From contig NC_064682.1 of assembly GCF_023278565.1 (NCBI RefSeq), positions 1,612,001-1,676,000 on the forward strand: DNA of 64,000 nt, in the 5' to 3' direction. The translations under genes and the position numbers were made by a program. Source of the DNA: Colletotrichum lupini (Eukaryota; Ascomycota; Sordariomycetes; Glomerellales; Glomerellaceae). Below are positions 12,518 to 24,154 of the stretch, one piece after another. The notes below the pieces were generated by a model, which was not told the DNA's origin, searched no databases, and saw nothing but the letters and a program-made list of their open reading frames with translations. Every line of letters starts with the position of its first letter. Within the stretch, counting starts at the first letter, position 1.

Positions 12518-12858
12518 AGCGGTCGAAATGTTGCTACATGTGTCATATAGTGCCCATGGTGTTTCATACATATCTTTGGGGTCATGACCGCTAGCAATGT
12601 TGCCCCTACATAGTGCTAGTATAGTAGATATGCAAAGAAAGTGCCCATTCAGGGCTGGTATCACACCCACTGCCATCTACAGACTAAGACTCTATGCCAC
12701 GTGATAGCATCTTCGCATCGTAAGCCACAAACCTACAGGCCTTTTTGCGGTGCAGTAAAATGATACATTTGCATTTTTGAACACTAGTGATCTGCTCTAT
12801 CTTCACGTCATAACGTCATGAATGCCCGTCCAGCACACTCTACTGGGCTACCGCTCGC

Positions 12859-15800
12859 TCAGCTGAGATCGAAGCCAGCTCCCGAGGAAACCGCATAGAG
12901 CAGCTTCTGTCTGAGAGTCTCCTGGTTCTTGTAGCGCGGCAACTTCAGTAAGTTGACACAGGTGCTGGTACTGGGCAGTCTCTCCTGATCCTCTCCTCCA
13001 TCCCTGATACTGAACCGCGGGCTGAGCTGCGAGAAGCCTAGCAAAGGTGCTCGTGGCGTACTCGTAACGTACTTAAGCACGTCGCGCCGCTCCCGGTCGG
13101 AGAAGCTGGCCATGACTTTCCAGAACAGCTGAACCGTGGGGTGCTCCAGTCCGTCGTCCCCAATCTCATACAAGCCTGAGTAGACCGTGTTCTGACGCAG
13201 ATCTTCAATGTCGATTTCGGAGCTGTCGCCTCCCACGAGACGCTGCAACTCGTTTTGATTGAACATTGAAAGCCACGCAGGGGCGATGATCGAGCGAAGA
13301 CCTCGAAGGAAAGCGGCCGTTTGCTGTGCGGGTTGGGCAACGAGGCGATGACGAGCAACGTAGGAAATGTAGAGGAGGCGGTTATCGTTGGTAACGGTAA
13401 CATTCTCACCATTTGGAATCAGATTCCGCGTGACAGTGCGAACAGGTTCCCCTGGCAAAGACACCTGATCATTAAGCGTGAAGTCCAATGCCCAATCCGC
13501 AACATTCCCGTGATGGTTCTTGAGGCGCAACATGCCCTGGTACAACTCCTCATCCAGGTCCCTGAGGTCGTTTACATTGCCCCTGTAGCTGTTCTCTCCG
13601 GTCTGGCCCGAGATCCATTTCAGGAGAAAGAAGCCAGCAAATGCAATGTCAACCAGAATCCCTTCGTACATGCACTTGCCTACAATCCGGCCGAGGAACT
13701 CGAACTGGCGGAGTAGACTCTGGACTCGGTCTTGCCATTCGGCTGAGCGTTCTGGAACTCCAGCTCGTTTCAACACCTGCCTGAGCTCGTCCATTGCAGT
13801 CGGGTTGGGGTACAGGAGCCCCTTGCTGTTGGCCGTGAAAAGCGAAATGCCATCCCTTGGCCCGAACGCTTCTGTCGTGACGCTTGTGAGGAACTCTTTA
13901 GTAACTCCGCCACCATCGATGCCAGCTTCGACCGTATCGAATTGGTCGACAAATTGGATCTGTATAGGTTCTTTGAGGCCTTCGCCAAGCTCATAGAATT
14001 GCTCAAAGGCATCCTTAAACACCTGGCCTCTTCTGATTTTGCCATGATGTCGCCCAGCTGGACTGCGTCCGGGGGATCGCAGAGGATTGTGCAGCATCGT
14101 CATTCTCCACTGATCAGCATCCATGCCCTCCCTCCGCTTGTGTTTGTCGAGATAGACGAATTGGCGGAAAATCTGGACACGGGTATCGAATGGAATGACA
14201 AATGGCATGTGTCTCAGAATCTCCAATTTTGGCCCGATCACGGCGAGTAGACGATCCCTCTGTGCTTTGCGTTGTTGACCCCGAAGCTTCTCAATCTGTG
14301 CATGCCGTGATACTCGCTGTCCGGCTACGGTGTGAATAATACCGCTGTGCAGCCCACCCATATTCGCGTCTTCGTCAACCTCGCCGTCTTCGTCGTCACT
14401 AGAATCGGAGACTTCGTTCTGTCGTTCTTGTTCAGCGACAACAGCACTGACAAACCCCTCCATATCAAATTTCGATGTCATGAGCCAGTGGTCTCGGGGC
14501 AAAAATGGCCGTCGAGAATCTCGTTCGTACAAAAGTCGTAGTGCGGTAGTTACGATGCTACGCAGGCTACCGAGGTCAAGTCTCGTATCAGCCGCATTGG
14601 CTCTGGGGTCTTGGCTTCGAGCCTCCTTCGAGGTTTTAGCGGTATTATTACTGCCGCTTCCAAAATACGACTCAAGTTGTGTCATCGAGATCGGCTCGGA
14701 ATGTTGGATGCCTTGTAAAATGTCCGCGGCGTTGTAATGTAGCGTGAAAGCTAAGTGCTTGAGCACAATGGTCAAATTCTTCACTTCGCTGAGAGAAAGT
14801 CCGCATGCTCGTAGACGAGACGTTGGCCCCTCAGTTTTAATTATGTCAGGGAAGATACCGCTGAAAAAGTCTTCGTCGTCGCTCAAGCGAAGAATAAAGA
14901 TGTAGAGCTCGAGGAAAAGAAGGACAAGTCTCCATTCTTGCTCATGCGAGTCACTTGACTTTGACGATTTTGACAAGTAGTCGCGCAGCAGGACTTGTAC
15001 CGATGCCGAGTTTTGCAAAATCTGCTTGTGAATGGTGGTCTGGCTCATAGCCTGCCAAAGAAACTGGATTGTCGGCAAACTTCCCAAGCCCGTGCTAACA
15101 TCTCCTAGGAAGAGCCGCATGCGGATATCATCGCCCTGGCTCGGAAAACAACGGAGAAGAGTGAGAATGTACCCGGACAGCAAGCTGGCGCTTTGGAACT
15201 CATGACTTGAGGATTGAGAGCCAAAATTACTGGATAATGTGAGCGACTTTCCGAGTGTAGGAAAAGGATTCACTAACGTAGTGAGCTCGGCCAAAAGCGC
15301 CGAAATTCCATCTCGGTTGACTAGAGATGTGAGCTGATTGGTGATGTATGCAGGCAATGGGCGGATCAACGACTCATCCGGGTTGCTGGAATCCACATTC
15401 ATCGAGGCCGGATCGGCTACACGAACAGATAGTCGCAAGCTGATTTCTGTGGACAAACTCGAAAGCTGAATATGCAATGTGTCTAGGTGCTTAAGCCCCT
15501 GGCTCTTCGGTCCAGCTCTTTGGTATAAGCCGACGAAATGTGCAAGAAGCCAAAGTTGGGCTTCCCTTTCAACACCGCGTATCCGTCCGTCACTATATAT
15601 TCTTTTGATGGCTGAGGCGAGTCGATTGGATTCGAGATTTTCGGAAATGACTTTCGAGTGCTCTTCGACAAGATGCAGGTCATGACGAGTCAAGAAGGAC
15701 AGCGCAAATGCCTCGTAAGCGGCCACCAGATACTCATCAGTGGATGCAGCTTGGAGCGGCACGAGGAGAGCTTTCGAAGTCGACTCTAAAGCTGCCGTAT

Positions 15801-16482
15801 CCATCTCCGGTACTCCACATATCTCTGCCAGGGCTGTATAGTACTGTCGAAATGATTTAGAAAGTGAATCGGGGGCAACACTTATGATGTGTGTCAGGAG
15901 GCTGAGAAAGAGTCGGATCTCGTTGTTTTGACTGCTAGAGGCAGCGTTAGTTGACATCGAGCGTTGTTCGGAGATGGACACCAACGATTTCTTTGTTTGT
16001 TCGCCTAGAGCATCCACAAGTATCCGAACAAGACGTGCCAGCCTGGGTGCAGGAAGGTGGCTAGGGGCAAGGCACTCGAGGTTGGTCGTGTTTAGTTCTC
16101 TCGCAAAGAGCACCAAGCGTTCAACATCGTCGGGTCGGGTCTGGAAGGTTGTCAACAGCAGTGGCAACGCCGTCGCTAGTCTCTGCTGTGTACCAAGGTC
16201 CGAGGTACTCGAGTACAGAGTATCAAAGGCGTCCCGGCGAGAGTCTCGAAGCCGCTTCCTAACCCTGTGGCCCCTCCATGTTTTCTGAATCTTCTCCGAG
16301 GCTTTCAGCCTGTCTCGGTCCTGCTGTCTCTGTGCGCGTTCGGCCTGGGCATTAGAAACGGTCTTAGAGGCTCCTGAGCCTGCGGCAGGCGTCCATGATG
16401 TTGCGGCAAAGGGATTGAGGCTCTGGCCACTGAGGTTCACATTCCGGGGGCGTCGGGAGTTGCCCGTGAAGGTGGGAAACAT
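12859..16482 (-). CDS. hul5: HECT-type E3 ubiquitin ligase, Hul5/UBE3C-like
   Basis: Single uninterrupted exon of 1207 aa. HECT ligases take ubiquitin from an E2 onto their own cysteine and then onto substrates; the Hul5/UBE3C group works with the proteasome and on misfolded cytosolic proteins. Residues 62-79 (SEKIQKTWRGHRVRKRL) form an IQ-like basic helix near the N-terminus, as in UBE3C. A long helical middle follows, with an acidic stretch SDSSDDEDGEVDEDAN before the HECT domain in roughly the last 350 residues (GGGVTKEFLTSV, GRIVGKCMYEGILVD). The catalytic cysteine is Cys1175 in LPSTSTCVNLLKLPRY, followed by the usual C-terminal tail ending GAGFDLS. The architecture (N-terminal IQ, no C2 or WW domains) separates it from Rsp5. 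It converges with GH125, the stop codons lying about 340 bp apart. Confidence 0.93.
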   Translation of the reverse strand: MFPTFTGNSRRPRNVNLSGQSLNPFAATSWTPAAGSGASKTVSNAQAERAQRQQDRDRLKASEKIQKTWRGHRVRKRLRDSRRDAFDTLYSSTSDLGTQQRLATALPLLLTTFQTRPDDVERLVLFARELNTTNLECLAPSHLPAPRLARLVRILVDALGEQTKKSLVSISEQRSMSTNAASSSQNNEIRLFLSLLTHIISVAPDSLSKSFRQYYTALAEICGVPEMDTAALESTSKALLVPLQAASTDEYLVAAYEAFALSFLTRHDLHLVEEHSKVISENLESNRLASAIKRIYSDGRIRGVEREAQLWLLAHFVGLYQRAGPKSQGLKHLDTLHIQLSSLSTEISLRLSVRVADPASMNVDSSNPDESLIRPLPAYITNQLTSLVNRDGISALLAELTTLVNPFPTLGKSLTLSSNFGSQSSSHEFQSASLLSGYILTLLRCFPSQGDDIRMRLFLGDVSTGLGSLPTIQFLWQAMSQTTIHKQILQNSASVQVLLRDYLSKSSKSSDSHEQEWRLVLLFLELYIFILRLSDDEDFFSGIFPDIIKTEGPTSRLRACGLSLSEVKNLTIVLKHLAFTLHYNAADILQGIQHSEPISMTQLESYFGSGSNNTAKTSKEARSQDPRANAADTRLDLGSLRSIVTTALRLLYERDSRRPFLPRDHWLMTSKFDMEGFVSAVVAEQERQNEVSDSSDDEDGEVDEDANMGGLHSGIIHTVAGQRVSRHAQIEKLRGQQRKAQRDRLLAVIGPKLEILRHMPFVIPFDTRVQIFRQFVYLDKHKRREGMDADQWRMTMLHNPLRSPGRSPAGRHHGKIRRGQVFKDAFEQFYELGEGLKEPIQIQFVDQFDTVEAGIDGGGVTKEFLTSVTTEAFGPRDGISLFTANSKGLLYPNPTAMDELRQVLKRAGVPERSAEWQDRVQSLLRQFEFLGRIVGKCMYEGILVDIAFAGFFLLKWISGQTGENSYRGNVNDLRDLDEELYQGMLRLKNHHGNVADWALDFTLNDQVSLPGEPVRTVTRNLIPNGENVTVTNDNRLLYISYVARHRLVAQPAQQTAAFLRGLRSIIAPAWLSMFNQNELQRLVGGDSSEIDIEDLRQNTVYSGLYEIGDDGLEHPTVQLFWKVMASFSDRERRDVLKYVTSTPRAPLLGFSQLSPRFSIRDGGEDQERLPSTSTCVNLLKLPRYKNQETLRQKLLYAVSSGAGFDLS

Positions 16483-18330
16483 GTTTCCTCGGAGAAACGA
16501 TGCCTAGGGAAAGAAGTGAAATGGTAAGATTGTACCATGTCAAGAAGAGATTCACAGAACCAACAAGGTGCAGGTAGCTGCGAAGGTGGAGGATGAGGAA
16601 GTCGCGAGCGCGGTTGACTTCCAGAAGCTTCAGCACGTTCGGATGGGGCGTATGTAATCGAACTGTCACTGGAGGGGGATTCACAGGCTTGGGCATCGGC
16701 TCTGGTGGGGTCTACCTTAGTCTCTCGAGGTGCCTGGCTTGGTGAGGTAAGCTGGAGCTGGTCCTAGCGTCAGGTTGTGGAAGGTTCCGATGTGACGCGT
16801 GCAGGCACGAGCTTTCTGGCCTGGTGGGTCCTGGGGACAGCAAGGTCAGGTACGTATCCTACGTTGGATAAGAGAATGGGGGCGGATGAGTCCAAGCGCC
16901 GCCCCCCTTGCACCCTGCCATCCGGGGAGGAACACACAAACCGACGTTGACCTAATTGCTGCTAGTTGGCCATAATCATGGTGGACATATCCGATGACAT
17001 CTTTAAAGATGGATGGGCCCGATGATGAAAGGTCACAACACAAGGCAAGAAGGCAAGACAGTTGTTAAAAATCAGTAGCATCAACATACGGCTGTCGCAG
17101 CAAATGGAAGTCTATCATGGCCGTGTTATGCTTTCAAGACACGGCTGACTCGGATTGCCGTCTCTTTACTCGCGCAAATGTCGGTGAAGATGCCAGCCCA
17201 GGTGAACCCGGATGAGGAAGGTACACTGCTGTCGAAAGGTTGAAGAGTCGTGCGAAAAGCATCCAAGATGTTCAATGCTCAGGAAAAACTGTAGGAGAGG
17301 TATGGTGGTAGACTCTTCTCAAATCAAGATAATCCCAACGGACTCTACGCGCATGAATACCTCTATACAAAACTACAAACATGTTGCACGAGCATTCATC
17401 CGGGCTCTGATAATCGTCTGTTCTCTTGATAGACCCCCAAGCATTAGCCAGGAGGAGATGGGCCGCGGTCAACAGGCTCTGGGGCTATACTGGTATAGAT
17501 ATGCAGAAGAAACCCGGCGCCCGCATGCTGATAGTTCCATTCGAGCCTGAGGGCGAGAGGCTGAGTGCTTCAAGCCGTCTCGCGTGTCTTGGGCTTCAAC
17601 ATTATTAAGGTGCTTCAGTTTCGGGCCCTCAGATTCGTGTCTAAGGCGGCAGCTAACGATTTGATGGAAGTGCCGGCTTTCTTCGTGGGCAATTGTGGCA
17701 CAGACAAGCGCGTTTAGGTACCACGTTCCCAGCCACGGCTCTTGGTGCGAAATCGCCCTTGCTTTTTTGGAAATGAGCAATGTCCCTGACGTTGTTTTGT
17801 CGCACACCGCAGAAAGAGAGAAGGCCAGCCAAGGTGTGACATTCTCATCGATTCTGTCTGCCGTGACTGGCTGTCAGTCAAGGTAGCATGTCGCATTACT
17901 CCTCCTTATTATGCCTGAACCTGTTTGTTTCTACCAAAAAGGTGCTCCAGACATCTCCAGATCGGCAATCTTCTTTTTTTGTTTGTATTTTCGTCACAGG
18001 GTTCGCCGTTGAATCGGAAATGGTCGCATAAATTTCTGACATTTCTCCACTAAACCAGCTACCTCAACGCTCGTACTTGTGTCGACGCTGGCCTGATGTT
18101 CCTATCTGTTATCAGTGAGCTCCTACTACTATTTACGATAGTGACCGAATGACCAGGACTTGAACCGCTTGTACCCCACCTTGCTGGCACATGCCCTGCT
18201 CCTGGCGCGGGCTGCCCCTCCCCTCGACAAAATCTGGAAGGCGAGGAGGGACACACAGCATGAGGAGCAGGAGCGCCAAAATCGAGTGGTGGGAAGGCAC
18301 CACCCTCCACTGCAGGTAGGCAGATCCAGT
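16483..18330. other. Intergenic between HECT ligase and PAB1
   Basis: Upstream sequence of the minus-strand HECT gene and distal promoter of PAB1. Small frames on both strands show no domain signal. No tRNA or other RNA gene was recognised. Confidence 0.45.
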
Positions 18331-18550
18331 AAAAAAAAAAATCATCCCGCGAAAGCCACATTCATTGAAAAATCTCTCCTCTCTCTTCTTCTTTTCTCCG
18401 TTACCAACCACACCAAACCCTATCAACAACCCCCTTCACATCTAAAGAGGGTCTGGCAAGGAGTACGTCTTCGTACTTGTTCTCTGTCTCGCTCACTTTT
18501 TCCATCAGAAAAAACTTCAAAAAAAAACTTGAAAATCCCCCATCAAAAAC
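18331..18550 (+). promoter_or_regulatory. A-tract cluster in the presumed PAB1 leader/promoter
   Basis: Within an otherwise pyrimidine-rich strand there are A11 (18331-18341), A6 (18509-18514), A9 (18519-18527) and several A4-A5 runs up to about 18550. If transcribed they would be binding sites for the protein encoded downstream. The A-rich 5' UTR of mammalian PABPC1 mRNA is a known autoregulatory site; applying that here is inference, because the transcription start is not visible. Confidence 0.4.
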
Positions 18551-18816
18551 TCCCAACTTCCATAACGGAATTCCCCTCCTCAATCGCAAGAAAATTCTAG
18601 AGGAATCGTTCACCGAGCCTCTTTTCTTGCTTTTACCTCCGCACCTGCCTGTCAATCTCGCAACAAGTGCCCCTCGTGTGTGTCGGTCAAACGTCACACA
18701 TCGCCATAACCTCATTCGACGATACAAGGCTCGCCTTCTCCTCTTCTTACTCTTATCCCCTCCGACCACATCGTCTCGGTCTCGTCCAACGACCGATCGT
18801 CAGATTTTTTGACTTG

Positions 18817-18970
18817 GTATGTGCTGTATCCCCTCACATCCCCCCTTCTCCTACCTCACCGTCGACTTCCACCAAAGTATGCGGCTCGTAAATTGCTACC
18901 CCGCCTTCCAAGTCGCGGGCTCATTCCTCCGTCATCTCAACCTGCCTCTAACGTCCACTTGGTGTTGCAG
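18817..18970 (+). other. Candidate 5' UTR intron of PAB1
   Basis: A strong donor GTATGT at 18817 and an acceptor TTGCAG ending at 18970 bracket 154 nt just upstream of the PAB1 ATG at 19006. Removing it leaves a 35-nt spacer to the start codon. An alternative acceptor is CCCTAG a little downstream. Supported by splice consensus only. Confidence 0.5.
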
Positions 18971-19005
18971 TATCTTTTCCCCTAGTCAATTCTACTACCG
19001 ATACA

Positions 19006-21368
19006 ATGGCCTCCGCTCCCAACAACGGCGCTGTCGACCAGCTCGCCAACGACCTGGGCAACGCTTCCCTCAACGGCTCTGACTCCGAGGCTGCCCCCGC
19101 CATCAACACCAATGTTGAGTCTGCCGCTCAGGGCGACAATGCCGACACCGCGGGCCCTACCCCCAGCTCCGCTGCGCCTCACCCCCAGGCCTCCGCCTCC
19201 CTCTACGTTGGCGAGCTCGATCCCTCTGTTACCGAGGCCATGCTTTTCGAACTCTTCTCCCAGATTGGTTCTGTCGCTTCCATTCGTGTCTGCCGTGATG
19301 CGGTTACCCGCCGCTCTCTCGGCTACGCCTACGTGAACTACAACACTACCTCCGATGGCGAGAAGGCTCTCGAGGAGCTCAACTACACCCTCATCAAGGG
19401 CCGCCCCTGCCGCATCATGTGGTCCCAGCGTGACCCTGCTCTGCGCAAGACTGGCCAGGGCAACGTCTTCATCAAGAACCTCGATGTTGCCATCGACAAC
19501 AAGGCTCTCCACGACACCTTTGCCGCTTTCGGTAACATCTTGAGCTGCAAGGTCGCCCAGGATGAGAACGGCAACTCCAAGGGCTACGGTTTCGTTCACT
19601 ACGAGACCGACGAGGCTGCTTCTCAGGCTATCAAGCACGTTAACGGCATGCTTCTCAACGAGAAGAAGGTTTACGTCGGCCACCACATCCCCAAGAAGGA
19701 CCGCCAGAGCAAGTTCGAGGAGATGAAGGCGAACTTCACCAACATCTACGTCAAGAACATCGCCACCGAGGTCACCGACGATGAGTTCCGCGACCTTTTC
19801 GCCGCCTTTGGCGACGTCACCTCTTCCTCGCTTGCCCGCGACCAGGAGGGCAAGAGCCGCGGCTTTGGCTTTGTTAACTTCACTACTCATGAGGCTGCTT
19901 CCAAGGCTGTCGACGACCTTAACGGTAAGGACTTCAAGGGACAGGACCTGTACGTCGGCAGAGCGCAGAAGAAGCACGAGCGTGAGGAGGAGCTCCGCAA
20001 GTCTTACGAGGCTGCTCGCATGGAGAAGGCCAACAAGTACCAGGGTGTCAATCTGTACATCAAGAACCTCGACGACGAGGTTGACGACGAGAAGCTTCGC
20101 CAGCTGTTCGCCGACTTTGGCCCCATTACCTCTGCCAAGGTGATGCGCGACAACGCTACCGACTCTGGCAACGAGGATGAGGGTTCTTCCGAGGAGGCGG
20201 ACAAGGAGAACAAGAAGGAGGAGGTCAAGGCCGAGGAGAAGGAAGAGGCCGAGAAGACCGAGGAGAAGGAGGACGGCGAGAAGAAGAGCGAGAAGAAGTC
20301 GGACAAGAAGCCCCATGGTAAGTCCAAGGGCTTCGGCTTCGTCTGCTTCAGCAACCCCGACGACGCAACCAAGGCCGTTGCCGAGATGAACCAGCGCATG
20401 GTCAACGGCAAGCCTTTGTACGTCGCTCTTGCTCAGCGCAAGGATGTTCGCAAGAGCCAGCTTGAGGCTAGCATCCAGGCTCGCAACCAACTCCGCATGC
20501 AGCAAGCCGCCGCCGCCGCCGGTATGCCCCAGCAGTACATGCAGCCCCCCGTCTTCTACGCCGCGGGCCAGCAACCCGTCTTCCCCCAGGGTGGTCGCGG
20601 CATGCCCTTCCCTCAGGGCGGCATGGCCATGCCTCCCGTTCAGGGTGGCCGTCCGGGCCAGTTCCCTGGAGGATACCCCCAGCAGGGCGGACGTGGTGTT
20701 CCCCAGCAGATGCCCCCTGTCTACGGCATGCCCGGCTCCTTCCCTCCCGGAGGTGCCTACCCTCAGCCTGGTAACCCGCAATTCATGGCTGCCATCCAGC
20801 AGGTGCAGCAGGCTACCATGGGCGGCGGTCGCGGCGGTCCCCAGGGCGGCCGTGGTCCCGTCCCCCAGGGAATGCCCATCCCCGGCGGCCCCGGCATGCC
20901 CGGCTTCCCTCCCAACGCTCGCCAGGGTGGTAACCAGCCCGGCGCCGGCCGTGGTGCCAACCCCAACGCTCCCCGCAACGCTCCCTTCCCCCAGGGTGGC
21001 CGTGGAGCCCCTGCTCAGGAGCTCAACAGCGGCAGCCTCATCCAGCAGCAGCTTGCTGCCGCTGGCGGTAACCCCGGCCAGCAGAAGCAGATTCTCGGTG
21101 AGGTCATCTTCCCCAAGATCCAGGCTATCCAGCCTGAGCTTGCCGGAAAGATCACCGGTATGCTTCTCGAGATGGACAACGCTGAGCTTGTTAACCTGTA
21201 AGTTGAAACAACCCCTACGTACACTGATTCTCACTAACATTTCGCAGCATCGAGGAGGAGTCTGCTCTCAAGGCCAAGGTCGACGAGGCCCTTGGCGTCT
21301 ACGAGGAGTACATCAAGGCCCAGGGTGGCGAGGAGGGCGAGAAGAAGACCGAGGAGACTAAGGCCTAA
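19006..21368 (+). CDS. PAB1: Polyadenylate-binding protein, cytoplasmic and nuclear
   Basis: Binds mRNA poly(A) tails, promotes translation initiation and controls deadenylation. Exons 19006-21197 and 21248-21368 with a 50-nt intron (GTAAGT...CGCAG); 770 aa. Four RRMs: RRM1 from about residue 65 ([11 protein letters not shown]), RRM2 from 152 ([11 protein letters not shown]), RRM3 from 246 ([11 protein letters not shown]), RRM4 from 348 ([11 protein letters not shown]). RRM4 is split by a Glu/Lys-rich insertion, roughly residues 385-437, before its RNP1 [11 protein letters not shown] Gly/Pro/Gln/Met-rich linker follows (repeats of QGGRG and PQGG), then the C-terminal MLLE/PABC domain from about residue 675 ([20 protein letters not shown]...[11 protein letters not shown]), which recruits PAM2 proteins; its last helix is encoded after the intron. 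Codon use is strongly biased to C-ending codons, as expected for high expression. Confidence 0.97.
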
Positions 21369-24066
21369 GCCATCTCCTCCACATTCACGCAACGTCATGA
21401 GCATGATTTCCTTATGTCATCATACCCCTTGTTATTGGGCATCCTTTCTACGACCAGTGAGCATTCAACGACAACGCTCATGAGGTCATTGCTCAACACG
21501 GATTGGGAAAAGTTATTTGGAATGAGGCGGCATAATCGACTGCATTTTTTCACGCCAGAGGGATCTTCACGACATGCTTTGCTATGACGGCAGCTCTTTC
21601 TGGGGCCTGTCGTCAAATCCTTCGGGGCCTGCATGTGTGGATAGATTTCTCTACTGCTTTCGTAGGCAGAGAGATTGGCGGCTCATCCCTCCCTTGGGTG
21701 GCTCCTGTTCTCTTGATCTGCCAGGAAGGCTCGGTGTGATGCGTCATTTGCCACCCAGTATGGTTCTCCAGGAAGGCGTTTTACGGTTGTATGTTTGAGT
21801 CGCACGAGCTGCCTGGCTTCGCTCGCTTGCGATGGCACCAATACCCCACACAGAACGGTACTCGTTTCTTCAGGCAAACAGGCAGATGGTGGTTTTGAGG
21901 AGGTATGAAGTATCTCCTAATAGAAAGTTCAAAAATACTTGGCGTCCCTATACTGTGAAGATGTCTTAGTGTGCATGAGTGGATCTTTCTCTGATTAGTC
22001 CACTTTTGGAATGAGAAGATTGTTCGGTTGCCCGTAATGACAGCCTTAGGTAATGATGGAGGCGTCCCCTTGAGCCTGACGGATCCAACACGAGTGTCAA
22101 ACTTGAGGTGATGCTCACTCGGTTTTGCCGGGCTTCGTCTGGGAAAATATGACTGAGAATTAGGACCTCATTTCTCGAGTACTCAGGAGGCCATAAGCTA
22201 TGAGGGTGGGCGGAAGCCATCCTATGTCGACAACGGCGAAGGGGAGAGTGCAGCGCAAAGATTGCTATAAGAATACTTGGAACACGTCGAGGCGAAACCT
22301 CACTGGGGTTGAACTTGCATCTTGACATGTTGAAACGTAAGATAAACCAGGGTCCAACGTTCACGTCAATGTTGTGTTCAAGAAATAGGCTGTTGACATG
22401 ACCAACTTTCAAGAATCACGGCTAGGTGCAGTGTGAGGGCTCTTGAGATATCTTGTCATCGTCGACTACTAGGAAAGGTTGGCCCGGCCAAGCCTGCAGA
22501 GTAGTGTATCGCGTAAGGAGCTGCTAGTGATGATGCTTTGCCAGTCTTCCAATGCCGGCTTTTAGGTGACAGCAGCTAGTGGGTGGCTTTCGCTCCCATG
22601 TATATGCGAAGAGTGATTAGCAAGCATGGCAGCTATTTCCTGCTACGTAACTTTAGTTTGGATGTTTCCCTTCCAAATCTCTTGTAACTCCCCATCACAT
22701 AAGCCTGTTCACTGTTGAACACAACTGCGATAGTCTTGGATGGATGATCGTACTTGGATAAAGGTGTCAGAGTTGGCATCTCGTGATATGGACTCAGACG
22801 AAGAAATCTCGGTAGGGCACTAGCCTTAACATCGTATCCAAGCCAAGCTGCCTCCGAGGGTCAAGGCCGAGAGTCGTTGACCTGAGCTGGGATACAAGCC
22901 CTGTTGTGGGAAGAAGGGAGGCACAGTCCCCAGACCTTGAGTAGACGAAGTATACAGGCTATCCGCCTGCGTAGTCTGACGAGAATTGGCAATCGCCATC
23001 TGGATTTGCACGTTGACATTCCCAGCCTGCGATGTCCTCCTTCCTGACCTAGCTTCAAGAATATTTTGGGGTGACAAATTTCAAAAAAGGCAGACAGGAA
23101 CTGGAATCTGAACGGAAAATTCTGTGTTCACGGCTGGGAAGTCATCTCAACTTGAAGGAAGCAGACGATGGATTTCCATATCGACGTTAGGACAGAGTAC
23201 CTGAAAAGCGCCACTTGTGATGTGAGAAAAATATCTTATAGCTTCACTCACATCATGTATGAGACGAGACATCCTTCTCGCAGATGGCCCGTCCGTAGCC
23301 GCGACGTAATGGCCAGACAATGATTTGTGGCGAGAACACTCTAATTTACTTACTCTGGATGTTGCTGACCATTCCATGTATCTAGGCTTCTTATGTCGAG
23401 TTCCGCGGACACCTGTCAAGCCTACGATTGAGAATAACAGTAGATAGTAGCTACCATGCTCGTCGAAGGCTTCACTTCATTCCTCAACCTCACATTGAGT
23501 TAATGTACTCGTTTGGGTGAAGCTTTCCTAGGCCAGGTTATATCACTGGACAAGTCCCCTACCAGAACGATAGGCGGATGGTGGCGAGGATAGAAACATT
23601 CATGGCATGTGCAGAGAACTTACAGATAATGGCAATGTTCCTCATTCAATTTGGCCACATCCTAGTAGCAGAAGTTGATCGAATGTCGTCCACCTTGACA
23701 AAACTAGTATGAGTTCTCAACATTGATAGGACTCCAGTTCAAGCTTCACAGATAGCGCACTGCAAATGAAAAAAAAAAAAAAGCCAGCAGGGCCACGAAT
23801 CTTGCAAAGGTTGTAGATCTTGAACCACCTAGACCAAACCAATAACACATGTATCGACAATCAACGATGGCGTGTACCCTTTTCGGGCCCCTCGCCGTGA
23901 ACGTGGTCGGCAGGCCGGATGGAGCAGGTCAAGTGCGGGGCCCGCATCTGCACCCACGACCACGGAACCAACCAGCCAGCCAACCAACAAGCCTGACCCT
24001 AAGCTTGTTAAATAGCTTACGCGCTCTGCTCCTCCAACCCACCGAGCGAGGACCCAGTCCTCGAAT
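21369..24066. other. Intergenic between PAB1 and tRNA-Tyr
   Basis: 2.7 kb with only short frames (at most 148 codons, 21966-22412 minus), none recognisable. The first few hundred bases should be PAB1 3' UTR. An A13 tract lies at about 23769-23781. No protein gene is supported. Confidence 0.45.
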
Positions 24067-24154
24067 CTCCCCTTGGTGTAGTTGGTTCATCACGTTCGAC
24101 TGTAATGGTTACATTGTCATCGAAAGGTCTCTAGTTCGATTCTGGAAGGGGAGA
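24067..24154 (+). tRNA. tRNA-Tyr (anticodon GTA) with 13-nt intron
   Basis: The acceptor stem is a perfect 7 bp, CTCCCCT (24067-24073) with AGGGGAG (24147-24153), discriminator A at 24154. The C1:G72 pair is the eukaryotic tyrosine identity element. D-arm GTG/CAC is at 24076-24093. The anticodon stem TTCGA/TCGAA is interrupted by an over-long loop: GTA at 24102-24104, A37, then intron 24106-24118 at the canonical 37/38 position. The T-arm TCTAG-TTCGATT-CTGGA is at 24130-24146. A T-rich Pol III stop region follows within about 35 bp. Confidence 0.93.

Noticed and set aside
18150..18225. tRNA-like T-loop on the minus strand (GGTTCAAGTCC)
   Set aside because: The flanking bases do not form a T-stem and no acceptor stem pairs at the right distance.
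18982..21240. 752-codon minus-strand open frame opposite PAB1
   Set aside because: It is the mirror of a highly expressed gene with strongly C-ending codons, which removes stops on the opposite strand. The translation is Leu/Val/Gly/Ala-rich repeats without domains.
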